Positions 27,741 to 36,763 of a DNA stretch of 64,000 nt are shown here, in pieces. Below the pieces are notes generated by a model. The model was not told where the DNA came from. It did no database searches and saw nothing but the letters and a program-made list of their open reading frames with translations. Position numbers and translations under genes: made by a program. How positions within the stretch are numbered: the stretch's first letter is position 1; the number at the start of each line of letters is the position of its first letter. The DNA comes from an uncultured Bacilli bacterium (GTDB lineage Bacteria; Bacillota_I; Bacilli_A; RF39; UBA660), in contig CAKOLN010000007.1 in assembly GCA_934096075.1 (NCBI GenBank), positions 4,911-68,910 of the forward strand. Reading direction: 5' to 3'.

Positions 27741-29507
27741 CTATAAATATTTACTTAACTTATCATATAATTCATCAGAATTAATAGGTTTACCAATAAA
27801 ATCATCAAAACCACTTTCTAATAAATTATCTTTATTTTTAAGATTTTCTGTATAAGCAATAATTGGTTTATCAAACCCATAGTCAAACTTTAATTTTTTC
27901 ATAGTCTGTATTCCATCTAATATATTCATTTCATCATAAAGTAAAATTAAATCATAATTATTATTTTTAACCATTTCAATCGCATCTACCCCAGACTTAA
28001 CAAAATCAACATCTATTCCATAAGACTTTAATACCATCTTATCAACACTAACAGTAAGCATTCTATCATCAGCCATTAATATCTTTTTCATATCTTCATT
28101 TTTATTACTTTTAACATACCTTAAATATTGTGAAAACATAACTAACACATAAGTACCTTCTCCTTTTTCACTTCTAAGTACAATATTTCCATGCATTAAC
28201 TCCACTAAACTTTTAGTAATAGTAAGTCCTAGACCTAAACCTAAAATTGATGAATTCTTAACATCATTTTCTCTTACAAATTTATTAAATACTTTCGTTT
28301 TCATATTAGGTTCAATACCTTTCCCAGTATCACTTATTTGAATAGTAAAGAAACATTCATCTCTATCTTCTCTAGCAAGTACATTCATACTTATCTTACC
28401 ATTATTAGTATACTTAACAGCATTATTTAAAAGATTAATTAATATTGTTTTAAATTTATTCTTATCTCCATAAACCTTATCAGGTATATTTTTATAATTA
28501 GTTACAAACTCTATTTTACTACTTTTAATTCTTTTATTTATTAACTTAGTTACATCATCTAATACATCCATCGGATTATATTCTTTACATTCAACTTTCA
28601 TATTTCCACTTTCTAATTGAACCATATTCAAAATACCATCACTCATATCTAATAAACTATCAACAGATGTATTTAATTCATCTAATACTTCTTTACTACC
28701 TTTGCCAAGACTACTATCATCATTAAGTATTTCTATACAACCCTTTATATTATTCATAGGTGTTCTTATTTCATGAGACATACTAGATAAAAACTCATTT
28801 TTAGCATCATTAGCTTTTAATGCAGTACTCTTAGCTAACTCCATTTCATTTAATATTTTAACATCAGGATTTTCAATAGTGAAATACATTAAAAAAGTAA
28901 TAAAACCAATTAAATAAGTAAGTAATAACAACTCAGGCCTAATATATTGTACATACATAACAATAGTTCCCAATATCAAAATTCCATATAAAGGATAATA
29001 TTTCTTATTACACATTTTCTTAGCATTTAATAATACTATAATAAGCCATATTAACACCATAAATGCCGCCACTACAAACACAACATTTGCTGCTGGTCCA
29101 TAGCTATAAATAGTATTATTTTCATTATGGTAATATAAAGGACATAAACTAATAACTATTACAAATATAATCATTGCAATTCTAAATATCATTGATTTGA
29201 CAAAATTTAATCCATAAAGTACCTTACTATTAGAAATACCCATTAAATAAATAGTAAATAGTAAAAGCCATGCAAGATAAGCCACTAATAGTGATTTACT
29301 TACTATATTATTTAAAATCTGAAAAGAGGCATTATATTTTATAGTAAAAAACGACATAATGGCAAGACAACTAACAATTAAATTTATAATAACTAAATAT
29401 TTGTAAGTTATAGTTTCAAAACTATTAACTCTTTTTTTACTAAAATATACAATTGTCAGCAAAATATTAAATAAAATTATTGCCAAAGTAAAAAAATTAT
29501 TCCCCAT
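27741..29507 (-). CDS. Hybrid histidine kinase with altered receiver
   Basis: A 588-residue sensor kinase: about seven membrane helices (residues 5-210), HisKA with phospho-His about 245 (SSMSHEIRTPMN), HATPase with N box (INLLNNAVKYTNN) and GLGLGLTITKSLVEL, and a C-terminal receiver (about 474-588). The receiver keeps the acidic pair (MADD), Thr (AYTEN) and Lys (IGKP). At the phospho-acceptor position, however, it reads LLYDEMNILDG: Tyr524 in place and Asp525 one residue late. The receiver may be a degenerate regulator. The membrane part may sense a small hydrophobic signal. No separate response regulator is adjacent. Confidence 0.88.
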   Translation of the reverse strand: MGNNFFTLAIILFNILLTIVYFSKKRVNSFETITYKYLVIINLIVSCLAIMSFFTIKYNASFQILNNIVSKSLLVAYLAWLLLFTIYLMGISNSKVLYGLNFVKSMIFRIAMIIFVIVISLCPLYYHNENNTIYSYGPAANVVFVVAAFMVLIWLIIVLLNAKKMCNKKYYPLYGILILGTIVMYVQYIRPELLLLTYLIGFITFLMYFTIENPDVKILNEMELAKSTALKANDAKNEFLSSMSHEIRTPMNNIKGCIEILNDDSSLGKGSKEVLDELNTSVDSLLDMSDGILNMVQLESGNMKVECKEYNPMDVLDDVTKLINKRIKSSKIEFVTNYKNIPDKVYGDKNKFKTILINLLNNAVKYTNNGKISMNVLAREDRDECFFTIQISDTGKGIEPNMKTKVFNKFVRENDVKNSSILGLGLGLTITKSLVELMHGNIVLRSEKGEGTYVLVMFSQYLRYVKSNKNEDMKKILMADDRMLTVSVDKMVLKSYGIDVDFVKSGVDAIEMVKNNNYDLILLYDEMNILDGIQTMKKLKFDYGFDKPIIAYTENLKNKDNLLESGFDDFIGKPINSDELYDKLSKYL

Positions 29508-29549
29508 TTTTATTCACCTACTCTTTAAATTAATTATATAATATTTACA

Positions 29550-29580
29550 TAAAAAATCAAACCTATTTCTAGATTTGATC
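29550..29580 (-). terminator. Terminator after the AMP-binding enzyme
   Basis: ATCAAATC and GGTTTGAT pair (one G-T) and T-rich sequence follows on the minus strand. Confidence 0.65.
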
Positions 29581-29583
29581 AGT

Positions 29584-31359
29584 TTATTTTACCAATTTTA
29601 GTAAAGCTTCTCTATCAACTTTACCTTCTGTTTTATATTTCATAGATGTTAAAATATAATCCGCTTCTCTTGGTCTATCTCTTAATGATAAAGATTTATT
29701 TACACTTAACTTTATTTCTTCTAAAGTGCTTTCTTCATCACAATTTTCATTTAGTTCAATAAATGCATAAGGATACTCTCCAGTAGATGTTGTTAAATCT
29801 CTAACTCCAATAACTACACAATTCTTAACATTTTTATTTTTATTAATAATTACTTCAATTTCATTTGGAAAAACATTATGTCCATCAGGTCTAACAATCA
29901 TATTTTTCTTTCTATCAGTTAAAGTAAAAAAACCATTTTCATCCACAAAACCTAAATCACCAGTTCTTCCCCATAATTTACCATCATCATCAGTATAAAA
30001 GAATTTATTAGTTTCCTCTAAACTCCCTAGATATTCTTTCATATGTTGAGGTGAATTTATATATATTTCACCTATTTCATTATAAGTACACTCAGTTTTA
30101 TCATCCTTCATTATTTTGGCAGTTACTAAAGGTAAAGGTATCCCATATATTTCAGGTTTTTTAGTACTTTCATAAGGTGTTAGAAATGTACATGAAGAAA
30201 ATTCAGCCATACCACCACCTTTAATTAAAGTAGAAGAACAATTATGATTTTCCAACCAATTATTCACATTTTCTTCTAATAATTTAGGTGTTTTATCTCC
30301 ACCAAAAATAATTCTATTAATAAAAGACAAATCAACTCCATCAAATATATTATTATCTATAACACTCTCCATAAAAGAAGGAACACATATAATATTATTT
30401 GGTTTGTATTTAATAATTAAATCAGCAAATTCACTTAATTTAAAATTCGGAATCAATATCATTTCTAAACCACTTGCTAAAGAATTATGAATACCACATA
30501 CTGCACCATAGCTTATAAAAGGTGGCATAATACATAAAATACTTTCTCCGGGTTTAACACTAGTAACATTCATTAATTGTTCTGCAGTAACATTCATTCC
30601 AGATGATGTTAAGCCTAATCCCTTTGGTATACCAGTTGTACCACTAGTATATTCAATTACAGATGTTTTTCCACTTTTATATTCAGGTATAAATAACTTT
30701 CCTGTTTTAACATTACTAAAATGATCGTATTTATATATTTTTCTATTATTGTTTATTTTTGACAATGCATTATTAAAATTATATTCAATTTCTTTCTTAA
30801 TAACATTAAACTTAATATTAGCTATATCTCTCTTAGAATAACTTTTCATTAATTTAATAATTTCATTTTTAGATAAACCAGCCACAGGAGAAACATCTAT
30901 AACATTTTTTACATCACTACCCAAAGATACGTTTATCATAGTTTTAGCATAACTACTTATAACAAAAGCTAATCTTGATCTAGCCAAATTTAAATAAAAT
31001 CTCATTTTTTCTTCTGGAACTCTAGGATCAATTAAATTTGCATTTGCACCTATATTGTCTAATCCATACATTAAATAAATAGTTTCTGGTGTTAAGGGCA
31101 TAGCTAAAGAAACATAATCATTTTCTTTCACTCCATAACTTTGTAATCTCTTGCTAGTTTTTTCTATATTTTCAAATAATTCCTCATATGATATTTTTTT
31201 ATTTAAATAATTTAAAGCAGTTAAAAACATTCTATCTTTATTTAATTTAATAATATAATCAGTTATCGACATATCAGGTACTTCAAGATTCAAACTCTTT
31301 TCATCATAATACTTTAACCATGGTTTATCAATTGATGGTATTCCAGTTAATTCTTTCAT
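29584..31359 (-). CDS. AMP-binding acyl-CoA synthetase-like ligase
   Basis: A 591-residue adenylate-forming enzyme (ANL superfamily): phosphate-binding loop VIEYTSGTTGIPKGLGLTS, GRTGDLGFVDENGFFTLTDR and the C-terminal catalytic Lys in YKTEGKVDREALL. It would activate a carboxylic acid to the adenylate and probably the CoA thioester. The substrate cannot be read; no fatty-acid or peptide-synthetase genes are near. The start is placed at 31359 (MKELTGIPS) after GGGGGAAAT, not at the upstream ATG. Confidence 0.9.
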   Translation of the reverse strand: MKELTGIPSIDKPWLKYYDEKSLNLEVPDMSITDYIIKLNKDRMFLTALNYLNKKISYEELFENIEKTSKRLQSYGVKENDYVSLAMPLTPETIYLMYGLDNIGANANLIDPRVPEEKMRFYLNLARSRLAFVISSYAKTMINVSLGSDVKNVIDVSPVAGLSKNEIIKLMKSYSKRDIANIKFNVIKKEIEYNFNNALSKINNNRKIYKYDHFSNVKTGKLFIPEYKSGKTSVIEYTSGTTGIPKGLGLTSSGMNVTAEQLMNVTSVKPGESILCIMPPFISYGAVCGIHNSLASGLEMILIPNFKLSEFADLIIKYKPNNIICVPSFMESVIDNNIFDGVDLSFINRIIFGGDKTPKLLEENVNNWLENHNCSSTLIKGGGMAEFSSCTFLTPYESTKKPEIYGIPLPLVTAKIMKDDKTECTYNEIGEIYINSPQHMKEYLGSLEETNKFFYTDDDGKLWGRTGDLGFVDENGFFTLTDRKKNMIVRPDGHNVFPNEIEVIINKNKNVKNCVVIGVRDLTTSTGEYPYAFIELNENCDEESTLEEIKLSVNKSLSLRDRPREADYILTSMKYKTEGKVDREALLKLVK

Positions 31360-31401
31360 ATATATTTCCCCCATAATTTGTACTATATTCTACCACAATA
31401 G

Positions 31402-31431
31402 AAAAAAAACTCAAGACATTTATCTTAAGTC
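31402..31431 (-). terminator. Terminator after the coiled-coil repeat gene
   Basis: ACTTAAG and CTTGAGT pair (one wobble) and eight T follow on the minus strand. Confidence 0.65.
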
Positions 31432-31449
31432 AATAAATAAACTTCATTA

Positions 31450-31848
31450 TTACTCACATATTTTTAATATTTTTGCTTGTTGAGCAATAAGTTCATTAAT
31501 TTTTCTATTCAACCATTCCTGTCTTTTTAAAGCTTTTTTTAATATTACTTCTTCTTTATGACAGTTTAAGACAATTTCAGTTTTATCTCGTTCCAACTTT
31601 GCAATTTTATTATTATAATAAGTATCATATCTTTTTTGAGATGCTCTTAATTTTAAAATATTTTCATCAATATTTTGTATTTTATTATAATGAGTATCAT
31701 ATCTTTTTTTAGATGCTCTTAATTTTAAAATAATTTCATCAATATTTTGTATTTTTTTAAGATAATCAAATATAAGTAATATTTTTTCATTAATTATTTT
31801 TTCTACCGCATCTCTATGTAATTTTAATAATTCCACTTCTTCTATCAT
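31450..31848 (-). CDS. Coiled-coil protein with tandem internal repeat
   Basis: A 132-residue, highly charged helical protein. It contains two almost identical 24-residue units (each beginning IQNIDE and running through LKLRAS and KRYDT to YN), about residues 35-82; the DNA copies are 72 bases apart and differ at few positions. No membrane segment. Function unknown. The near identity of the DNA repeat suggests a recent duplication in frame. Confidence 0.65.
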   Translation of the reverse strand: MIEEVELLKLHRDAVEKIINEKILLIFDYLKKIQNIDEIILKLRASKKRYDTHYNKIQNIDENILKLRASQKRYDTYYNNKIAKLERDKTEIVLNCHKEEVILKKALKRQEWLNRKINELIAQQAKILKICE

Positions 31849-31921
31849 ATAATCACTCCCAAAAATAGTATATTATATCATTTATATTTTTACAACACTA
31901 ATTAACTATTTATCTTAAGTT

Positions 31922-33106
31922 TTAAAAATTAAGCATAACCCACTCAGGTTTAAATATAAGTAAAATCCCCATTAAAATCATAAGAATACCACCAATTAAA
32001 TTAACTAATTTATTATACTTTGTACTTATACCCTTAGATTTAAGAGTAAATACTGCGATTAAAAATACTACAAAATCATCAATTAAATAAAAGAATATAT
32101 AAACGAGTAAATAAACTATTTTCTTAAACTTAACTATACCATTAATACTTAAAATTTCTAAAAATACAGTAGGAAAGCCTAAAGAACAAGCAAGTTCAAT
32201 CAAATTAACACTAATTGCTAAAAACACAGTACCAAGTAAACCTAAGAAAAAACTCTTATTAGCAAGTATTTTATTAATTTTATTAATTATATTTTTTCTT
32301 TTATTTTTTTCTACTACATGACATCCAGTTTCTTTTCTAGTTTTTATATAAGTTTTCAAATTAAATATACCAAGTATAATAGCCACGCCTGCTATAACAT
32401 CTCTAATTATACTTACCATAGCTAAATCAATAATAACCCCAATACCAAGCATAGATATGAAATATATACTACCACTAGTTAATAAAAATATAACACCTAC
32501 CCATATCATTTTTTTACGATTATTAGTAGCCAAACTCATATTAATAAGTAAGAGTAATATCCACATTGCACATGGATTAAAACCATCTATAAGACCTAAA
32601 ACAATCGCTACTAAAGTTATACTCGCATTTCTTACATTTATTTTACCTAACAAAGGTAACTTATAAGAATCCGTTTCACCATCTATTTCCAGGTATTCAT
32701 TTAAAATATTTTCTATTCTCTCACTAGTACCATCACCATATCCAACTATATATTTATCTCCAATAACAGTAAATGGTACCCCTAAGCTTTTATCTTCATA
32801 CATCTCTTTAATTTCTATTAATTTTTCACTATTTTCTTCACTACTAGTAACCTCATATGTATAAATATTTATCTTATCTTTATAATCATTTTTATATTTA
32901 AGAGTATCTAAATATTCAAGTTCATCATGACAATGAGGACAATACATACTATAAAATAAATATATATTTACTTTATCCTCTTCTGTATTTTCACCCATCA
33001 CATCACTTACTTTATCAATATAATTTTCACTCAAAGCATTCAAGCCATTAGTAAATAACACAAAAATCAATAAAAAATACCCTATTTTTTTAAACAAACT
33101 TCTCAT
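31922..33106 (-). CDS. Thioredoxin-fold/DsbD-like membrane oxidoreductase
   Basis: A 394-residue fusion: signal/anchor helix (about 8-25), an exported thioredoxin-like domain with CPHC (YSMYCPHCHDELEYL), then a CcdA/DsbD-type membrane domain with six or more helices. The membrane domain has cysteines in IDGFNPCAMWILLL and ELACSLGFP at the expected positions. It should pass electrons across the membrane to outside disulfides. Its start overlaps the stop of the small thioredoxin-like gene (ATGA), itself coupled to a cysteine desulfurase gene. Confidence 0.85.
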   Translation of the reverse strand: MRSLFKKIGYFLLIFVLFTNGLNALSENYIDKVSDVMGENTEEDKVNIYLFYSMYCPHCHDELEYLDTLKYKNDYKDKINIYTYEVTSSEENSEKLIEIKEMYEDKSLGVPFTVIGDKYIVGYGDGTSERIENILNEYLEIDGETDSYKLPLLGKINVRNASITLVAIVLGLIDGFNPCAMWILLLLINMSLATNNRKKMIWVGVIFLLTSGSIYFISMLGIGVIIDLAMVSIIRDVIAGVAIILGIFNLKTYIKTRKETGCHVVEKNKRKNIINKINKILANKSFFLGLLGTVFLAISVNLIELACSLGFPTVFLEILSINGIVKFKKIVYLLVYIFFYLIDDFVVFLIAVFTLKSKGISTKYNKLVNLIGGILMILMGILLIFKPEWVMLNF

Positions 33107-33363
33107 AAAATATCTCCTATTTCATCTAATATTTCTTTTTTACTTTTTTCTCCAATTATTCTTTTAATTTCTTTATCATCTTTAATTAATATAACAACAG
33201 GTAATATATCTCCAACATTATATTTATTTACTTCTTCTTCATCCATATCATAATCTAAACTAATATATTCATTATTTGGAAACTCAGTTTCTATATCATT
33301 CCATATACTTTTAGATATTAAACACCCTGGACACCACATAGCGTTTATTTTAATTATTTTCAT
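33103..33363 (-). CDS. Small thioredoxin-like protein (CPGC)
   Basis: An 86-residue minimal thioredoxin fold with active site MWCPGCLISKSIW and the cis-Pro region VGDILPVVILIK. There is no signal peptide, so it is cytoplasmic. It is a likely electron donor to the downstream DsbD-like membrane protein. It overlaps the genes on both sides. Confidence 0.85.
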   Translation of the reverse strand: MKIIKINAMWCPGCLISKSIWNDIETEFPNNEYISLDYDMDEEEVNKYNVGDILPVVILIKDDKEIKRIIGEKSKKEILDEIGDIL

Positions 33364-34477
33364 TCTTTAACTCCTCACATATACTAATAAATTCTTTAAT
33401 AAATATTTTTAGTTCACTCAGACTAGTTAAATGACTCAAACTAACTCTTATAGAATTTCTTGATAATTCTTCACTACCTGTAATTGCAAATACACTTTTA
33501 GAAGGACTATTTTTCATACTACACGCACTAACAGTTGACAAATATATATCCTTCTTTTCTAACTTTTCAACAACTTCACTTGCTTTTATATGAGTTAAAC
33601 TAAAATTAAGTGTATTAGGTATACTATTTTTAGGACTATTTATATGTACATAATCTAATTTACTTAATTCATCAATCAAGTATTTTTTTAAATTGGAAAC
33701 ATATTCATATCTATTTGATAAATCTTCAACGGCTAGTTCTAAAGCAACACTAGTACTACTGGCATTCGCAGTAACTGGAGTTCCACTTCTAAATATAGTT
33801 GTACTCCTTCCACCATGTATAAGTGGCATTATTTTTATATTATTCATATTCATTAATACACCACTACCATTAATTCCATAAAACTTATGAGGTGCAAATG
33901 TAATAAAATCACATCCAGTATAATCTATATCTATTTTTCCTATAGCCTGAGTAGCATCCGTATGGAATATAATATTGTGTTCTTTTACTATGTTAACTAT
34001 TTCTTTTATGGGCTCTATTGTCCCAAGTTCACTATCAACTGAACAAATACTAACTAAGATAGTATCTTCTCTAATACTATGTTTAAGTTCTTCTAAATCA
34101 ATAATTCCATCATTCGTAAGAGATAAAACTGTAACTTCAAAACCTTTATTACACAAATAATTAAGTGGCGCTACTACACTAGAATGTTCTATTGGCGAAA
34201 TAATAATATGTTTACCCTTATTTTTATATAATTCACAAACACCCTTAATAACTAAATTATTACTTTCACTAGAACCACTAGTATAAATAACACTTTCTTT
34301 ACTCGTATTAAAATACTTTGCTAGCTTAATTGAACTTTCATCTATAATATTTTTAGCCTCTAACCCTAGTTTATGACTACTATTAGGATTACCTATATAC
34401 TTTTTAGTAACACTAACATAATTATCTAATACTCTATCATCTACAGGACTATTAGCACTATAATCTAAATATATCAT
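33350..34477 (-). CDS. Cysteine desulfurase (NifS/IscS class)
   Basis: PLP enzyme taking sulfur from cysteine. The PLP Lys is in FAPHKFYGINGSGVL, the H of THTDATQAIGK-like HTDATQAIG is present, and the catalytic Cys is in VSACSMKNSPSK with the extended loop of class I enzymes. 375 residues. It is first in an operon with two thioredoxin-fold proteins, suggesting sulfur handling or redox partners rather than a standard Fe-S operon; no iscU or mnmA is adjacent. The start has only a weak SD. Confidence 0.92.
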   Translation of the reverse strand: MIYLDYSANSPVDDRVLDNYVSVTKKYIGNPNSSHKLGLEAKNIIDESSIKLAKYFNTSKESVIYTSGSSESNNLVIKGVCELYKNKGKHIIISPIEHSSVVAPLNYLCNKGFEVTVLSLTNDGIIDLEELKHSIREDTILVSICSVDSELGTIEPIKEIVNIVKEHNIIFHTDATQAIGKIDIDYTGCDFITFAPHKFYGINGSGVLMNMNNIKIMPLIHGGRSTTIFRSGTPVTANASSTSVALELAVEDLSNRYEYVSNLKKYLIDELSKLDYVHINSPKNSIPNTLNFSLTHIKASEVVEKLEKKDIYLSTVSACSMKNSPSKSVFAITGSEELSRNSIRVSLSHLTSLSELKIFIKEFISICEELKNENN

Positions 34478-34527
34478 TTATTACCAACTCCATACCAAAA
34501 TTATAAACTAATTAATTTTATAGGTAA

Positions 34528-34575
34528 AGAAAAAATAAGTTGAATGAACTAAACCAAAAGTTGAACAACTTATTT
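34528..34575 (-). terminator. Terminator after the kinase-like gene
   Basis: AATAAGTTG and CAACTTATT are perfect arms with a second inner pairing (GAACT / AGTT-type), and T-rich sequence follows on the minus strand. Confidence 0.65.
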
Positions 34576-34577
34576 TA

Positions 34578-35294
34578 TTATAATTCTCTAACATATCTAG
34601 GATTCTTATTCGACTTAACTAATCCCTTAGCATCTCTTAAATACACAATATCTTTTCCAATAAATTCACTAAGCTTATACCTAAATTTTTTCAAAAACTC
34701 CAAACAATCTACTTCTTTAGATAAATACATTTCCTTTAACAAAATATCTTTATTTACAAAATCATCAAAGTAACTATCTACTAAAAAATACATAATCTCT
34801 AAATCAAATCCTCTTCTATTCTCATCAAAAGAAATATCATAATTTCCATATTCAAGAGTATCAATAACCTTAAATTGTCCACTTGAATAAAGTATATTAT
34901 ACATAATATCATATATCTTAATATTTCTTTCAGTAAGAAGATTTATATCTACAAATGTTTTGTTAATCGCATTACTTAACTTATTTAAATCTACTCCTAA
35001 AGGATTAATTTTATATAAATTTTTCTTTTTAGAATAATTCATTACATACCCTATAATATGATTTTTATATTTAACAACATCTACAGGCCACATAAAAGTA
35101 GAATTAACTACATCACTAAACTTCATAACATCATATTCACTAACACTATCATATTCATCATCAAAATATCCATGAAATATCTTAATCACCTTATTACTTT
35201 TAATATCTAAATAACATACACCTTGAGACCCACAACCTAAGTATTTTAAACTATTTAAATATTTCATAAAATATTTCTTATTACTTACTTCCAT
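34578..35294 (-). CDS. Protein-kinase-like protein, possibly inactive
   Basis: A 238-residue protein with a kinase-like N-lobe: glycine loop LGCGSQGVCYLDI and VIKIF (the lysine of VAIK). Further on, NIKIYDIMYNILYSS resembles a catalytic loop with D and N present but without the usual HRD, and QFKVIDTLEYG stands where DFG would be. The C-terminal lobe is short. It may be an atypical small-molecule kinase or a pseudokinase. No partner is evident nearby. Confidence 0.6.
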   Translation of the reverse strand: MEVSNKKYFMKYLNSLKYLGCGSQGVCYLDIKSNKVIKIFHGYFDDEYDSVSEYDVMKFSDVVNSTFMWPVDVVKYKNHIIGYVMNYSKKKNLYKINPLGVDLNKLSNAINKTFVDINLLTERNIKIYDIMYNILYSSGQFKVIDTLEYGNYDISFDENRRGFDLEIMYFLVDSYFDDFVNKDILLKEMYLSKEVDCLEFLKKFRYKLSEFIGKDIVYLRDAKGLVKSNKNPRYVREL

Positions 35295-35403
35295 AATACC
35301 CCCATAAACAAATCATATTATATTACAAATTTTTACGAAACACAATTACTTTAGTTTTTCTATAATATCTCTAATATGAAACATTTTTTACATCATTAAA
35401 TAA

Positions 35404-35425
35404 AAACTACCTAAGTAGTTAATTT
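35404..35425 (-). terminator. Terminator after the 35.4-kb membrane gene
   Basis: AACTAC and GTAGTT pair around a 4-base loop and T-rich sequence follows on the minus strand. Confidence 0.6.
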
Positions 35426-35784
35426 TTAATCTTGTAAATCATAAATTTATCATCAATATATAAAACTATACTATTTTCATCTTCATATTGATATTCATAA
35501 TCTCCTTCAAAATTAGATTGATTATCACTACTCGGTAATTTATCACTTTCAACATGACTAGTTATTTTTCCATCCATAACTCCACATCTTGCCTTTTTAC
35601 TTTCTTCTCCAGTAGAATAATATAATTTACCATCAACTTTAACAACATTTTCTATATTACTATTTGACTCTAGCGGATTATCTTTAATTAAATTATCTTT
35701 ATAATATCTAGTACCTAAAGTACTTATTATAACAATGAAACAAAATATAAAAGTACCAATAACTACATACTTAGTAAACTTCAT
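35419..35784 (-). CDS. Small single-pass membrane protein, unknown
   Basis: A 121-residue protein with a membrane anchor (about residues 7-26) and a soluble outer domain with two features: one free Cys (KARCGVMDG) and a final beta-rich part (NSIVLYIDDKFMIYKI). It follows the CmpB-like gene by 8 bases and so belongs to the operon DgkA-CmpB-this gene. I recognise no family. Confidence 0.6.
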   Translation of the reverse strand: MKFTKYVVIGTFIFCFIVIISTLGTRYYKDNLIKDNPLESNSNIENVVKVDGKLYYSTGEESKKARCGVMDGKITSHVESDKLPSSDNQSNFEGDYEYQYEDENSIVLYIDDKFMIYKIKN

Positions 35785-35792
35785 ATAAACAC

Positions 35793-36392
35793 CTACCCAA
35801 CAAAATTATTACCTAACCATATTCTAGCAAAAGCATCTACAAAAAACAACATAAAAATAACAACCGACAATCCATCTATCAAACCTTGTTCTTTATTAGA
35901 CAAAAATTTAATAAGTAAAGGCTCTAAAAAATAAATACCCACTAATGCAACAATTCCAAACTTTAAATCTGGTATTAAAGCTATTCTTCCTTCAAAATTC
36001 ATAAATTCATTACTATAGTCCCAAAGTGATTTAAAATTACCACCAGTAAAATCCATTAAATAAGTTGCTACTAGTTCTACTAATGTTGCAAATATAACTG
36101 TTTCAAAAAATAATACTAAAGGTCTTATATTGAGCTTACCCAACATTATTTTTTTATCTTTAAATCTATAAAATAATGAAATAATTATTAAACCACCAAA
36201 CCCATATATAGGTAACCAAGGTCCAAATAAAGCGCCACGATTAACTACTTGATTAAGTTCCAAAATAAAAACTAATTCTTCATAAATCCAACCACATATA
36301 GAATAAACAATAAAAAGAAATAATATATCTCTTAAAACAATATACCATTTCTTATCAGAAAAATTAATACCAAAATTTAAAATACTACTCAT
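35793..36392 (-). CDS. CmpB-type putative membrane transporter
   Basis: A 199-residue membrane protein of the ABC_trans_CmpB family: ICGWIYEELVFILELNQ, then VNRGALFGPWLPIYGFGGL, with five helices. The family is common in Firmicutes and of unproven function. It lies 10 bases after dgkA on the same strand. Confidence 0.8.
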   Translation of the reverse strand: MSSILNFGINFSDKKWYIVLRDILFLFIVYSICGWIYEELVFILELNQVVNRGALFGPWLPIYGFGGLIIISLFYRFKDKKIMLGKLNIRPLVLFFETVIFATLVELVATYLMDFTGGNFKSLWDYSNEFMNFEGRIALIPDLKFGIVALVGIYFLEPLLIKFLSNKEQGLIDGLSVVIFMLFFVDAFARIWLGNNFVG

Positions 36393-36402
36393 AAAAACAC
36401 TC

Positions 36403-36762
36403 TCACTTAATTAAATTAATTATCTTAGGTAAAAATATTAGAATTCCTATTATTAGAGACATTATTGCATTCATAAGTACTGCTCCTGCTGATATATCTT
36501 TAGCTTTCTTAGCCATATTATCTTTATTAGGACATACCATATCTACAATAGTTTCAATAGTCGTATTAAATAATTCAGCACTAATAACTAAGCCAAAACA
36601 TATTAAACAAGTTGTCCATTCCCAAACCTCAATCTTAAGCAAGATTCCACAAATAATTACAAGTGTCATAATAGAAACATGAACCTTCATATTTCTTTCA
36701 CTCTTAAATGAACTTATAACACCAGTAAAAGCATACTTAAAACTATTTATAAACTTTTTCAT
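36403..36762 (-). CDS. dgkA: Diacylglycerol/undecaprenol kinase DgkA
   Basis: A 119-residue trimeric membrane kinase with three helices. The family motifs NMKVHV, SAELFNTTIETIVD and AKDISAGAVLMNA are intact. In Gram-positives it phosphorylates undecaprenol, recycling the cell-wall lipid carrier. It touches the acyltransferase gene upstream (1-base gap), which acts on the same envelope. Confidence 0.93.
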   Translation of the reverse strand: MKKFINSFKYAFTGVISSFKSERNMKVHVSIMTLVIICGILLKIEVWEWTTCLICFGLVISAELFNTTIETIVDMVCPNKDNMAKKAKDISAGAVLMNAIMSLIIGILIFLPKIINLIK

Positions 36763-36763
36763 A

